A stretch of DNA of 51,068 bases from Armatimonadetes bacterium 55-13 (GTDB lineage Bacteria; Armatimonadota; Fimbriimonadia; Fimbriimonadales; Fimbriimonadaceae): the NCBI GenBank assembly GCA_001898035.1, contig MKRX01000017.1, forward strand, positions 3,520 to 54,587, given 5' to 3'. Below the pieces are notes generated by a model. The model worked only from the letters and a program-made list of their open reading frames with translations. It searched no databases and was not told the origin of the DNA. Below, piece by piece: positions 33,345-42,220 of this stretch; position 1 is the stretch's first letter, and each line of letters starts with the position of its first letter. The position numbers and the translations under genes are program-made.

Positions 33345-33378
33345 CCGCTATTCCTTCGCTCAGCCGAAGGAATAGCGG
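33345..33378 (+). promoter_or_regulatory. Strong hairpin just upstream of the AraC gene
   Basis: CCGCTATTCCTTCG (33345-33358) and CGAAGGAATAGCGG (33365-33378) are perfect 14-base arms around a 6-base loop. The structure ends 8 bases before the proposed ATG. It may stop transcription of the binding-protein gene, but lacks a T-run, or act as a translation-control structure for the AraC gene. Confidence 0.55.
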
Positions 33379-33386
33379 GAAGCGCG

Positions 33387-34625
33387 ATGAATACAACATT
33401 GACACCGGACGCTCGATTTGTATCGCTTCCGTTCAGAAGACCGGAAGCGGGGCCCATTTGGATAGGTCAGGATGGGACCGGTATTCCTTTTTGCGGATTG
33501 CCTGGCTGGCAAAGTAACGGGGGAGACTATCGCGGACACCCGGCCAGAGGGCTTCCTTTTTCCTTGGAAATTCCACTGGAGGAAATTGAGGGTGCGCTGA
33601 AGCGAATTGAGATTTTTGGCGTCTTTGCTCTGTACGCCGATGGCGAACGTGAAGCTCCCGGCACCTTTGGCGCCACTCTGCAAATCCTAGATGAGCGTGA
33701 AGTCGCTTTTCGCTTGGATTTGATCAACGGTCGCCATTATGGCGATTGCGACCTCTCTAAACCGGTAAACCGTTCTAATGGGGACGGCAGCAGCATCCAG
33801 ACCGTTGGCTCGGCAAGGGTGGGCGATGTGGAATATAGGGTTGACCGACTGACGGTAGATCTGCCCACGCTGGCCGAACCACGGAGCCTTCTATTTAAGG
33901 ATCTAGGAAGCGCAGCTTCGTTCATTCTTTTTGACGTCGTTATTGACGTCGAGCGACCAGCGGGCTGTCCTTTTCATAGTAAGAGTGGACTGATTCCGCT
34001 GGGCGAAGTTGCGTCAATCGTGCGGGTTGGAGATCGTCGACGGTTTCAAAGGGCCCTTGACCAACTGACGGCCGGCATTTTGGCATCGCAGGACTTGGAC
34101 GAGGGTAGAGGTCAGGCATTGACGTTCCTTGCCGTCGTTACAACGGGAATGCTGGAATCTGGAGGCACTCGTGAACTGCACAGGATTCAACTTGAGGCGG
34201 CTCGACGTTTTGATCAACTTCAAACAAAGGAAGATGTGGCGGAGGAAGCCCGTGAGCTATGCGAAAGGACCGCGGAGTCGCTGTTCATTTGTCAAGACAG
34301 TCCCTCTGCTCATTTGGTGGACCGTGCCCTTGCGATCGTCGAGCGGAATTTCGCGAAAGACCTTACGGATGCGATCGTGGCCGATCAGTTAGGACTGAGC
34401 ACTTCTCATTTTCGATTCTTGTTCAAGCAGGCTACGGGCAATCCGTTTCATAAGTATTTGGTTGCCGTTCGCTTAGAGAAAGCAAAGCAAATGCTAATGG
34501 AAAACGAGATGCCGGTTTCACAGGTAGCGGCGGCGGTCGGTTTTACGGGTCTCTCTCACTTTAGCCGAGCATTCACTCAACGATTCTCAGCCAGTCCCAC
34601 GAGTATTCGACGGACTTCTGGTTAG
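33387..34625 (+). CDS. AraC family transcriptional regulator
   Basis: A protein of about 412 residues started at ATG 33387. The first 300 residues form an unrecognised sensor region (RFVSLPFRRPEAGPIWIGQDGTGIPFCGLPGW, YRVDRLTVDLPTLAEPRSLLF). The C-terminal HTH_18 domain is unmistakable (VDRALAIVERNFAKDLTDAIVADQLGLSTSHFRFLFKQATGNPFHKYLVAVRLEKAKQMLMENEMPVSQVAAAVGFTGLSHFSRAFTQRFSASPTSIRR). The upstream TTG at 33333 would translate through the hairpin and is unlikely. It follows the peptide-binding protein and may regulate it or the downstream ATPase. Confidence 0.87.
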   Translation: MNTTLTPDARFVSLPFRRPEAGPIWIGQDGTGIPFCGLPGWQSNGGDYRGHPARGLPFSLEIPLEEIEGALKRIEIFGVFALYADGEREAPGTFGATLQILDEREVAFRLDLINGRHYGDCDLSKPVNRSNGDGSSIQTVGSARVGDVEYRVDRLTVDLPTLAEPRSLLFKDLGSAASFILFDVVIDVERPAGCPFHSKSGLIPLGEVASIVRVGDRRRFQRALDQLTAGILASQDLDEGRGQALTFLAVVTTGMLESGGTRELHRIQLEAARRFDQLQTKEDVAEEARELCERTAESLFICQDSPSAHLVDRALAIVERNFAKDLTDAIVADQLGLSTSHFRFLFKQATGNPFHKYLVAVRLEKAKQMLMENEMPVSQVAAAVGFTGLSHFSRAFTQRFSASPTSIRRTSG

Positions 34626-34642
34626 GCAGATATACTTGGCCG

Positions 34643-35380
34643 ATGATCTCGGTTCAGAACCTATCGCACCGTTTTGACGAGAGGCCGGTTCTGACGGACA
34701 TCTCGATTGAGGTGGGCGAAGGAGAGATTCTGGCCGTCATGGGGAGTTCTGGTGGCGGGAAGACAACCCTCCTGCGCTGCATTGCGGGATTGCTCGTTCC
34801 CACCAGCGGGACGGTCGAAGTCGATGGCCTAAACGTTCACCGACAGACGGAAGAAGCCAGGCATCGGATGGGAATGGTTTTTCAGTCAGCAGCCCTTTTT
34901 GACTATATGAACGTTGAAGAGAACGTCTGGTTTGGGGTTCGGCGATGGTCGAAGGCGAGTCGGTCGGATCAGATCGATTTGGTTCAACGGACTTTGAAGA
35001 CGGTCGGTCTGGAGGGAGCGGAGAAGTTGATGCCCGCCGAATTGAGCGGGGGTATGAAGAAGCGAGTGGGAATTGCCCGCGCGTTGGCTCTTCAACCAAA
35101 AGTGATTCTTTTCGATGAACCTACGACTGGACTCGATCCGGTTACGACTTACACGATTGACCGTCTGATCGTCGATGTTCGGGATCAGTTTGGAGTGACC
35201 GCTCTTTTAGTAAGTCACGATGTGAGCAGCGTCTTTCGAGTCGCCGACCGGATTGCGTTCTTGGACAAGGGCAGCTTAGTGTTTGAGGGAGATTCGGGCG
35301 CGTTCAAGACTTCTCGCATCGATTCGATTCAGGAGCTCGTGCAAAAGTCCCAAGCCACAGAGTTCTTCATTTCCCATTGA
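34643..35380 (+). CDS. ABC transporter ATP-binding protein, MlaF/Mkl type
   Basis: A 245-residue ATPase. Walker A GSSGGGKTT, Q-loop and the diagnostic FQSAALFDYMNVEENV phrase (typical of the MlaF/Mkl lipid-transport ATPases), signature LSGGMKKRVGIARALALQPKVILFDEPTTGLDP, and H-loop VSHD are present. MlaF works with an MlaE permease and MCE proteins to move phospholipids between membranes. None of these partners is adjacent. Only 17 bases separate it from the AraC gene. Confidence 0.88.
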   Translation: MISVQNLSHRFDERPVLTDISIEVGEGEILAVMGSSGGGKTTLLRCIAGLLVPTSGTVEVDGLNVHRQTEEARHRMGMVFQSAALFDYMNVEENVWFGVRRWSKASRSDQIDLVQRTLKTVGLEGAEKLMPAELSGGMKKRVGIARALALQPKVILFDEPTTGLDPVTTYTIDRLIVDVRDQFGVTALLVSHDVSSVFRVADRIAFLDKGSLVFEGDSGAFKTSRIDSIQELVQKSQATEFFISH

Positions 35381-35439
35381 ACAATCGTTCTGGCGTTTCG
35401 TTTCTTCCTCCTGACTCTCCCATTTGAGGAAGACCAACG

Positions 35440-35907
35440 ATGAAGAATGTTTTGAAACTTATTGTGACGGCAGCAATCGCCACAACTTTGGCGGGGGCCG
35501 TGATGGCTCAGCAAGCTGGTCCTACGAACGGCGGTTTGACGAACGGCCAGGGCCAAAATCCCGGAAAGGACGGCGCAAAGCGTGGCGGCACCATGAAGAT
35601 CGGTAAGGAAGTTCTTGCGAAAGTTCAACCTGCGTTGAATGACGAACAGAAGAAGCAGATTTCCGATCTGGATAAGAAGACGATGGAGTCTATGAAGAGC
35701 CTGCGCGAAAAGGCAAAGGGTGGCGATAAGACTCAACTCCGCAACGACCTCAAGAAGATCACCACCGATTACCGCGAGAGCCTGTTGAAGATTTTGACTC
35801 CGGCTCAGCAGGAGAGCTTCAAAAAGCTTTATAAGGAAGCGGTCGCAAAGAACCGTAAGGATGGCAAGGGCGGAAAGAAAGGCGGCCTCAATAAGGGCGG
35901 CAACTAA
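35440..35907 (+). CDS. Exported Spy/CpxP-like helical protein
   Basis: A 155-residue protein with a signal peptide (KNVLKLIVTAAIATTLAGAVMA). A Gly/Asn-rich linker follows, and then two long charged helices (KVQPALNDEQKKQISDLDKKTMESMKSLREKAKGG and LRNDLKKITTDYRESLLKILTPAQQESFKKLYKEAVAK). The LTPAQQESFKKLY phrase is an LTxxQ-like motif of Spy/CpxP periplasmic chaperones. The tail is Lys/Gly-rich. It is a monocistronic unit followed by an intrinsic terminator. The chaperone role is inferred. Confidence 0.75.
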   Translation: MKNVLKLIVTAAIATTLAGAVMAQQAGPTNGGLTNGQGQNPGKDGAKRGGTMKIGKEVLAKVQPALNDEQKKQISDLDKKTMESMKSLREKAKGGDKTQLRNDLKKITTDYRESLLKILTPAQQESFKKLYKEAVAKNRKDGKGGKKGGLNKGGN

Positions 35908-35942
35908 CAGCTTCTAGACCAACCATTAACACTCGATGAATT

Positions 35943-35980
35943 CGCCGGCTGGAGTAGGGCAAGCTCCGCCGGCGCTTTTT
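35943..35980 (+). terminator. Intrinsic terminator after the Spy-like gene
   Basis: CGCCGGC (35943-35949) with GGAG, and CTCC followed by GCCGGCG (35964-35974), form an 11-base stem with one bulged T and a 9-base loop, followed by CTTTTTG. Confidence 0.9.
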
Positions 35981-35982
35981 GT

Positions 35983-36513
35983 TTAATAAAGGCGAATGAG
36001 CAGGCCCCACTCGGGAGATTCATCGGGATCGTCGCAGATGCGGTCGGCAATGACTTCTGCTCCGAAGCGCTGATAGAGCCGGTGGGCGGCTTCGAAGCGT
36101 TTATCGCTCCAAATCTCCATCGTCCGTTTGCCCGCCGACTTAGCCTCACCCGTTACGGTTCGCATGAGGGCCTGGCCGATTCCTGCTTTTCTGGCTTCAG
36201 GATGGACGTAGAGCCTTTCCAAGGAGCAATCAGTTCCTCCTATTCTTCTTTGATTTTCATGCTCAACGATCTGCCCGACTTCTCCGGTCAAGGGTCGAAA
36301 GAGATGCAGCCCTACGGTGGCTAGTACAACGTTGTTTTGCTCCGCTACCCAGAATCGATGCCCCGCATCAAAGTAGTGCGACTGAAGATCGTACAGATCG
36401 GCATGATAATCTTCCGCATCCCATGAGAAGCCGTATTCGTCGTAAACGGCCTTGACCACGCGAACGGCCTGGGGAGCATCGGCCTGGGTCGCAAGTCGTA
36501 TTAGGAATGACAT
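35983..36513 (-). CDS. GNAT family N-acetyltransferase
   Basis: A 176-residue GNAT. FLIRLATQADAPQAVRVVKAVYDEYGFSW is the usual N-terminal motif C/D region. RLYVHPEARKAGIGQALMRTVTGEAKSAGKRTMEIWSDKRFEAAHRLYQRFGAEVI contains the acetyl-CoA loop RKAGIG and the C-terminal motif B. The substrate is unknown. It is the last chromosomal protein gene before the tRNA-associated island and is divergent from the tRNA. Confidence 0.9.
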   Translation of the reverse strand: MSFLIRLATQADAPQAVRVVKAVYDEYGFSWDAEDYHADLYDLQSHYFDAGHRFWVAEQNNVVLATVGLHLFRPLTGEVGQIVEHENQRRIGGTDCSLERLYVHPEARKAGIGQALMRTVTGEAKSAGKRTMEIWSDKRFEAAHRLYQRFGAEVIADRICDDPDESPEWGLLIRLY

Positions 36514-36538
36514 GTTTTGAGTTTACTTGCGTCGGGTG

Positions 36539-36567
36539 TTGAATCCGGCGTGAGGTCGGGGTATATT
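36539..36567 (+). promoter_or_regulatory. Sigma-70 type promoter of tRNA-Lys
   Basis: TTGAAT (36539-36544), a 17-base spacer and TATATT (36562-36567) give a good consensus promoter. Transcription would start a few bases before the tRNA at 36580. Confidence 0.75.
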
Positions 36568-36579
36568 ATTGATCCGCAG

Positions 36580-37917
<1,338 letters not shown>

Positions 37918-37940
37918 ATCGTCTGACGTCCTCCTTGTTT

Positions 37941-38150
37941 TTAGTGGCTCGCCGTGCGAGCTGACTCTTCCATCCATTCATCAATGGAGCGCTTAATGAC
38001 TCTGATCTCCCGACCACTGGGGTATGCCCGCCAAGCGCCTGAGCGAACGAGCTTCCGGGCTTTTGCGTGGCCGATTCCGGCGTAGGTCTTGGCCTCATTC
38101 ATAGTAAGACTTCCGCGTTGCTCAATGGGAATATGTCGTGCCCGTGCCAT
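37941..38150 (-). CDS. Excisionase-like helix-turn-helix protein
   Basis: A 69-residue protein from ATG 38148-38150. GSLTMNEAKTYAGIGHAKARKLVRSGAWRAYPSGREIRVIKRSIDEWMEESA is a MerR/Xis-type winged helix (HTH_17). The gene ends 23 bases before the integrase, on the same strand, the normal position of a recombination directionality factor. It likely controls excision. A longer upstream reading would cross the operator region and is not supported. Confidence 0.82.
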   Translation of the reverse strand: MARARHIPIEQRGSLTMNEAKTYAGIGHAKARKLVRSGAWRAYPSGREIRVIKRSIDEWMEESARTASH

Positions 38151-38239
38151 AGGGCAACGGTAACGCGGGACTAGCCCACGTTTGTGGCTTGGTCCTCGAA
38201 ATTCAGGGAACCATGAATCGCTAGCAAAGAGGATACCTC

Positions 38240-38264
38240 TTGTCGCACTGTTATGGTGTGACAA
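38240..38264. promoter_or_regulatory. Candidate operator 1 of the XRE regulator
   Basis: TTGTCGCAC, 7 bases, GTGTGACAA is an imperfect palindrome (8 of 9 positions pair) between the divergent xis and XRE genes. It contains CGCACTGTTATGGTGTG, which recurs in inverted orientation behind the XRE gene with 15 of 17 matches. Confidence 0.6.
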
Positions 38265-38282
38265 AGTGACCCACGCTCGATT

Positions 38283-38555
38283 GTGCCTAAGAAGTCTCTT
38301 GCAAAGTCGCCGGATGGCGCAAATTACGAAAAGGTAGCGGTGTTGGTGCGCGAGAAACGCGAGGCAAGGAAGCTCAGTCAAGACAATCTCTCCCTGCACC
38401 TTGGCGAAAGCCGAACCTTTATCCAGAAGGTTGAGTATATGCAGCGTCGTATGGACGTTGTGGAGTTCTTCCGCTTTGCGAAGGCACTTTCCCTTGACCC
38501 TAAAGAACTGTATGGCGAGTTAGTCAACCGATTTGAGGAAGCAGAGAAGAACTAA
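38283..38555 (+). CDS. XRE/Cro-CI family transcriptional regulator
   Basis: A 90-residue protein starting at GTG 38283. The helix-turn-helix is VAVLVREKREARKLSQDNLSLHLGESRTFIQKVEYMQRRMDVVEFFRFAKALSLDPKELYGELV, with the standard XRE pattern. It is divergent from the excisionase/integrase pair and is flanked by a repeated 17-base motif that probably is its own operator. It should control recombination and cargo gene expression, like the repressor of a prophage or integrative element. Confidence 0.9.
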   Translation: MPKKSLAKSPDGANYEKVAVLVREKREARKLSQDNLSLHLGESRTFIQKVEYMQRRMDVVEFFRFAKALSLDPKELYGELVNRFEEAEKN

Positions 38556-38570
38556 CGGTCAGTTTTCAAT

Positions 38571-38587
38571 AACACCATAACGGTGCG
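38571..38587. promoter_or_regulatory. Candidate operator 2, upstream of the PQQ-like gene
   Basis: The reverse complement reads CGCACCGTTATGGTGTT, matching operator 1 at 15 of 17 positions. It lies where the minus-35 box would be of a TATACT minus-10 at 38596-38601. The ATG of the propeller gene follows ten bases after that box, so the mRNA may be leaderless. Confidence 0.6.
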
Positions 38588-38610
38588 AATCGGGATATAC
38601 TCTCGACGTT

Positions 38611-39633
38611 ATGCTGTTTGCAGCACTCGCGATCCTCTCGGCCTCTCAGGCTATTTCAATGCGAACCGTGTGGTTCAAAACGGTGCCTTCGACGGGCGAT
38701 TCCTGCATCGCCCTTACGGACTCGAAGGTGTACGCATTGGGACGGAGCGGAACAGCCCTTGCCATCGACATCGTAACCGGTCGAACTCTTGCTACGCGAT
38801 ATTTGGGCAAACTTACGCCAGCCATCGGAACATCAAACACCGAGGGGGTGTTCGCCGTAGTCGATAGCCAGCTTTGTCGGTTACGTAATACCGATCTCAC
38901 GATTGAGTGGAGATCGCCAGGCAAAATTGACTTTCCCGAAATCGGTGTGGCCGTTACACCCGGCCCGGATGGCACCGTGGCGGTGAAGCGGCTTCGAGGC
39001 GTCTCGTTCTTCTCGGCAACAGATGGGAAGAGTGTAGGAAAGCAGTGGGCGGCTGGATTTGGCAGCCCTGCTTCTTCTCCCCTCTACACAGAAGGTGGCG
39101 TCCTGTTCATGTCGGGAGCGATGGCCCTTGTAGACCACAAGAAAGATAAAGCAATCTGGACCGCCAAAGTTGGGCAAGCCACCATGTCTGAGACTCCCCA
39201 TATTGAGCGCGACTCAATATATGCAGTTACGAAGGAGGGCTTGAGCAAGGTTGACCTAGCCACCGGCACTATTCGTTGGAATGTAAAAGGTTGTGGCAGC
39301 GTAAGCCCGGTGGTGGGTGAGGTGGTTGTCACCAATGGCGGCGGGTTGAGTGGCTACAGCACAACGGACGGCAAGAAATTGTGGACGGTGCCCCAACTTG
39401 CCACGCTCTCGAATGCGCTCAAGGTTGGTAGCGACATGGTGGCTGTGATGTACTACCGAGGTAGATCGGTACGCGTAGGTGTGTTTAGTGCCATCGACGG
39501 CGAATTACTCCAAGAGTCCGGGCACCTCGCTCAATACTCTTTAACTGGGGTATCTCGCTTGTTCCTTAGCAAGCAAGGCACCATCATCGGAAACTACCGG
39601 ACTACTGCCTTTTGCCTGGCTTCGGGCTCCTAG
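38611..39633 (+). CDS. PQQ-like / WD40-type beta-propeller protein, exported
   Basis: A 340-residue protein with a weak signal (LFAALAILSASQAIS). Repeated blades follow (DSKVYALGRSGTALAIDIVTGRTLATRYLG, DLTIEWRSPGKIDF, KKDKAIWTAKVGQATMSETPHIERDSIYAVTKEGLSKVDLATGTIRWNVKG, TTDGKKLWTVPQLATLSNALKVG). The W-A-x-x-V-G-Q-x-type strands match the BamB/PQQ-propeller repeat. It has no enzyme residues visible. It is island cargo, transcribed from a promoter overlapped by operator 2. The 3' end overlaps the next convergent gene by 32 bases. Confidence 0.8.
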   Translation: MLFAALAILSASQAISMRTVWFKTVPSTGDSCIALTDSKVYALGRSGTALAIDIVTGRTLATRYLGKLTPAIGTSNTEGVFAVVDSQLCRLRNTDLTIEWRSPGKIDFPEIGVAVTPGPDGTVAVKRLRGVSFFSATDGKSVGKQWAAGFGSPASSPLYTEGGVLFMSGAMALVDHKKDKAIWTAKVGQATMSETPHIERDSIYAVTKEGLSKVDLATGTIRWNVKGCGSVSPVVGEVVVTNGGGLSGYSTTDGKKLWTVPQLATLSNALKVGSDMVAVMYYRGRSVRVGVFSAIDGELLQESGHLAQYSLTGVSRLFLSKQGTIIGNYRTTAFCLASGS

Positions 39634-40105
39634 TCCTTTGTGCCTTTCCTAGATTTCTTGACGGCTCCACCAAGCCTATAGCCTGCTTGGGGACAGCAGC
39701 TATTAGCCTGAACCCTTGAACCCAAACCTGCCAGATCAGCGCTCGTCCCTTATCTCCCACAAAGAGGGAAAGGAGCAAAGACCAGATAGCGAGGCTAATA
39801 AGCGGGCCAAGGAGCGACAGTGCTCCGAGATATAGGCTGTGCAGTAGGGCGGCACAAAGCGGCAGAACCACCATCTGCACCAGACCATGGCCAAGAAAAA
39901 GGCCAACGGCTACGGTCAGGAAGCGGAGATTAAGAGAGGATGCTGCCCGAGTGAGCTTGCGGCTCCCACACGTGGTACAGGCGTTAGCCCTGAGGGGGCT
40001 TTCATGTCCATCTGGACAAAACCGCTTTCCGTGAGAGCAGCCGCAGGAGCCGCAGTACACCGTCCCCTTTGCCCACGGGCGTTTGCAATGAAGGCAGAGG
40101 ATCAT
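39602..40105 (-). CDS. Zinc-ribbon membrane protein
   Basis: A 167-residue protein. The N-terminal zinc ribbon has MILCLHCKRPWAKGTVYCGSCG and FCPDGHESPLRANACTTCG, that is, several CxxC pairs. Two or three membrane spans follow (LTVAVGLFLGHGLVQMVVLPLCAALLHSLYLGALSLLGPLISLAIWSLLLSLFVG), then a basic tail. Its start overlaps the stop of the replication-relaxation gene by four bases, so the two are coupled and it may belong to the mobilisation module. Function unknown. Confidence 0.72.
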   Translation of the reverse strand: MILCLHCKRPWAKGTVYCGSCGCSHGKRFCPDGHESPLRANACTTCGSRKLTRAASSLNLRFLTVAVGLFLGHGLVQMVVLPLCAALLHSLYLGALSLLGPLISLAIWSLLLSLFVGDKGRALIWQVWVQGFRLIAAVPKQAIGLVEPSRNLGKAQRTRSPKPGKRQ

Positions 40106-40812
40106 CGCAGTACCTCCGCAAGCGAGGTGGCTTGCTTGACTTCAGATTCGGTCGTGACGAAGACCGGAAATCGAAGGCTCTTGGGCAGGGCAGCTAGAAG
40201 GTGGCGTTTGCGCAAATGGCCCGTGGCCGAAACGAGGAGCGTAAATGCCTCAGCCGGATAGGTTTGGGCAAACAACCCTCGATCCAGGTAGGCGCTGTAG
40301 GAACTGAGCTTGGCTATGAAGCGGGGAAGCGAGGTATTCCCCCGATCAACCTCAACGAAGATGTAGAGACCGTCAATCAGAGCGAGGCCATCCGGCCTAA
40401 AGTCTTCCACCCGGCTCCGGCTTCCGATGCGCACTTCATAGGTGTGCCGAATTTGCGGTTCAGCCCACCAAGCTTCGAGCCCGAGCCGAAGCAGTGTGCA
40501 TCGAAGATTCACTGTAGCTAGCGCGTGGTCGATGAAGCGCGGAGTGAAGGAGCGGGCGACAAGCAGTCTCGCTATTCGGCTATCGAGAACTGACATAGCC
40601 CCTTTCGCAACGACATATAGGTGCTCCTTGGACACGATGAATGGAGACGGTTGCACCTGCCGGATAAGGCCTGCGCGTTGGAGCTTCACTAGCCGGGCAC
40701 TCGCACGAGAGGCCGAGGGGAAGTAGCCAAGGGAAGTGATTTGGACCCTGGTCATAAGGTGGTGGAGAGCCAGGTCGTTAAGGAGCAGACGGTCCCGTTC
40801 CATCAGTTGCAT
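40102..40812 (-). CDS. Replication-relaxation family protein
   Basis: A 236-residue protein. DRLLLNDLALHHLMTRVQITSLGYFPSASRASARLVKLQRAGLIRQVQ is a winged-helix N-terminus. EDFRPDGLALIDGLYIFVEVDRGNTSLPRFIAKLSSYSAYLDRGLFAQTYP shows the conserved D-G and E-V-D-R-G-T-type residues of PF13814-like proteins, which are DNA-relaxing or mobilisation-initiation proteins of mobile elements. The start at 40812 is favoured by GGGAGGTG five bases ahead. It overlaps the end of the TraD-like ATPase. Confidence 0.82.
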   Translation of the reverse strand: MQLMERDRLLLNDLALHHLMTRVQITSLGYFPSASRASARLVKLQRAGLIRQVQPSPFIVSKEHLYVVAKGAMSVLDSRIARLLVARSFTPRFIDHALATVNLRCTLLRLGLEAWWAEPQIRHTYEVRIGSRSRVEDFRPDGLALIDGLYIFVEVDRGNTSLPRFIAKLSSYSAYLDRGLFAQTYPAEAFTLLVSATGHLRKRHLLAALPKSLRFPVFVTTESEVKQATSLAEVLR

Positions 40813-42197
40813 GCCCCACCTCCCAAGTCCCACGGACGGCGTAGCGATTGAAGGGAAGCGGAACCTTGCCGATCAGCCTCTACCTGAAGCAAGACCTTAG
40901 CAATCGGGGTACCGGTATCGCGCAGCACTTCCTCGCGGTAGGCCAAGATGGCGGTCTGATCCGTGTGTTTTCGTGACAAGGTACAGCGAACGAGTTGGGA
41001 TTCGCCTGCCCGTGGCATCAATAACAGCTCCCCTGGTTGCAGACTAGTTAATCGCGCCACTGTAAAGCCCTCTGGCAACTCCCACATGAGTTCCTTGGCG
41101 TCCTGATAGCCGCAGCAGAAAAGGCCCTGGAGGCCTACGTTGTTGCGAATCACCGCCTTTAGGCGCGGTGGTATTTGGGCAAGGTTTTGATGAGATAGCA
41201 CCAGGGAAAATTTAAAACGGCGCCCTTCGGCAATCAGGCTCTCGAAGGTCTCGGAGGCCATGTTCTCGAACTCATCGACGTAAAGCCTGACCGGATTGCG
41301 TTTCTCCTCTGGCACATTGACCCGCGCCAACATCGTCCGGGAGATCGCGGACACCAGGAGACTTCCGAGCATTCGCCCGGTGCGATGTAGCTCATCTACC
41401 GCAAGCGATATGAGCAGGACAGAACCCTTGGTTTCGAGGATTCGCTCTAGGTTGAGGTTCTGGTCTGCGCCTAGAATCGCCCGCATCCCCTTCGTTGCGA
41501 AGAGGGGCGTCAGCTTGTTGAGTACTGGCAGCGCCCAGGCAAGTTGCTTCTCCTCCGAAAGTGCCTGATATCGCTCGAAAAAACTTGAAACGGCCGGATC
41601 GTCCGAGGCTTCAAGGAGTTTCGTGAGGAAGGCCATATCGAACAAGAGGCGTTCGATATCCGTTACCGGGTGGTTCGTGGCGGCGAGGAGCAGGAATGCG
41701 TTGCGCATCACCTCGTCGATCTGCACACCCCATGAATCCGCTTCGGTACGGACCACATCTAGTAGGTGCAATGCCCGCACGAAAGGCTCTCCATCTCCGG
41801 CTAAGGGGTTGAAACCAGCCACATACTCCTTCTCTCTCAGATCGAGCAAGGCCACGCGCCCGGAATGCACGTCTTTGGCTTCACAGAGCGACAAGGTTCG
41901 CTCTACCAGGTCACCGCGAAGATCCAGTACGACAATGCTTTGCCCCGCATCCAGGTCTTGCTCGATGAGGTTCATGATGAAGTTGGTCTTGCCGCTTCCT
42001 GTGCTGCCGAGGAAGTAGGCATGCCGGGCGAGGTCAGTTTGTTGCAACCGGACAGGCTCCCCCAGCGTGTTGTCTTCAAGCGAGGTTGCAATGACGTGTC
42101 GATCAGGTTTGGCCGGTGGTTTAGGTCTAGAGGATTTAAGAAAAAGATCGCAAAGCCAGATGATGAGTCCCTCAAAGAGGCAGAGCAGGCGTTCCAT
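40803..42197 (-). CDS. TraD/VirD4-like coupling ATPase (conjugative DNA transfer type)
   Basis: A protein of about 464 residues from ATG 42195-42197. It has a short N-terminal hydrophobic anchor (LLCLFEGLIIWLCDLFL), Walker A GSTGSGKT (64-71), and the Walker B-like phrase RLYVDEFEN. It also has a C-terminal motor-domain tail (LKAVIRNNVGLQGLFCCGYQDAKELMWELPEGF). The order matches type IV coupling proteins/HerA-like ATPases that pump DNA. It overlaps the replication-relaxation gene. No VirB channel genes are present in the window, so it may mobilise the element with a helper. Confidence 0.85.
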   Translation of the reverse strand: MERLLCLFEGLIIWLCDLFLKSSRPKPPAKPDRHVIATSLEDNTLGEPVRLQQTDLARHAYFLGSTGSGKTNFIMNLIEQDLDAGQSIVVLDLRGDLVERTLSLCEAKDVHSGRVALLDLREKEYVAGFNPLAGDGEPFVRALHLLDVVRTEADSWGVQIDEVMRNAFLLLAATNHPVTDIERLLFDMAFLTKLLEASDDPAVSSFFERYQALSEEKQLAWALPVLNKLTPLFATKGMRAILGADQNLNLERILETKGSVLLISLAVDELHRTGRMLGSLLVSAISRTMLARVNVPEEKRNPVRLYVDEFENMASETFESLIAEGRRFKFSLVLSHQNLAQIPPRLKAVIRNNVGLQGLFCCGYQDAKELMWELPEGFTVARLTSLQPGELLLMPRAGESQLVRCTLSRKHTDQTAILAYREEVLRDTGTPIAKVLLQVEADRQGSASLQSLRRPWDLGGGACN

Positions 42198-42220
42198 GCC
42201 GCCTATGCTCCGAGGCAAAC

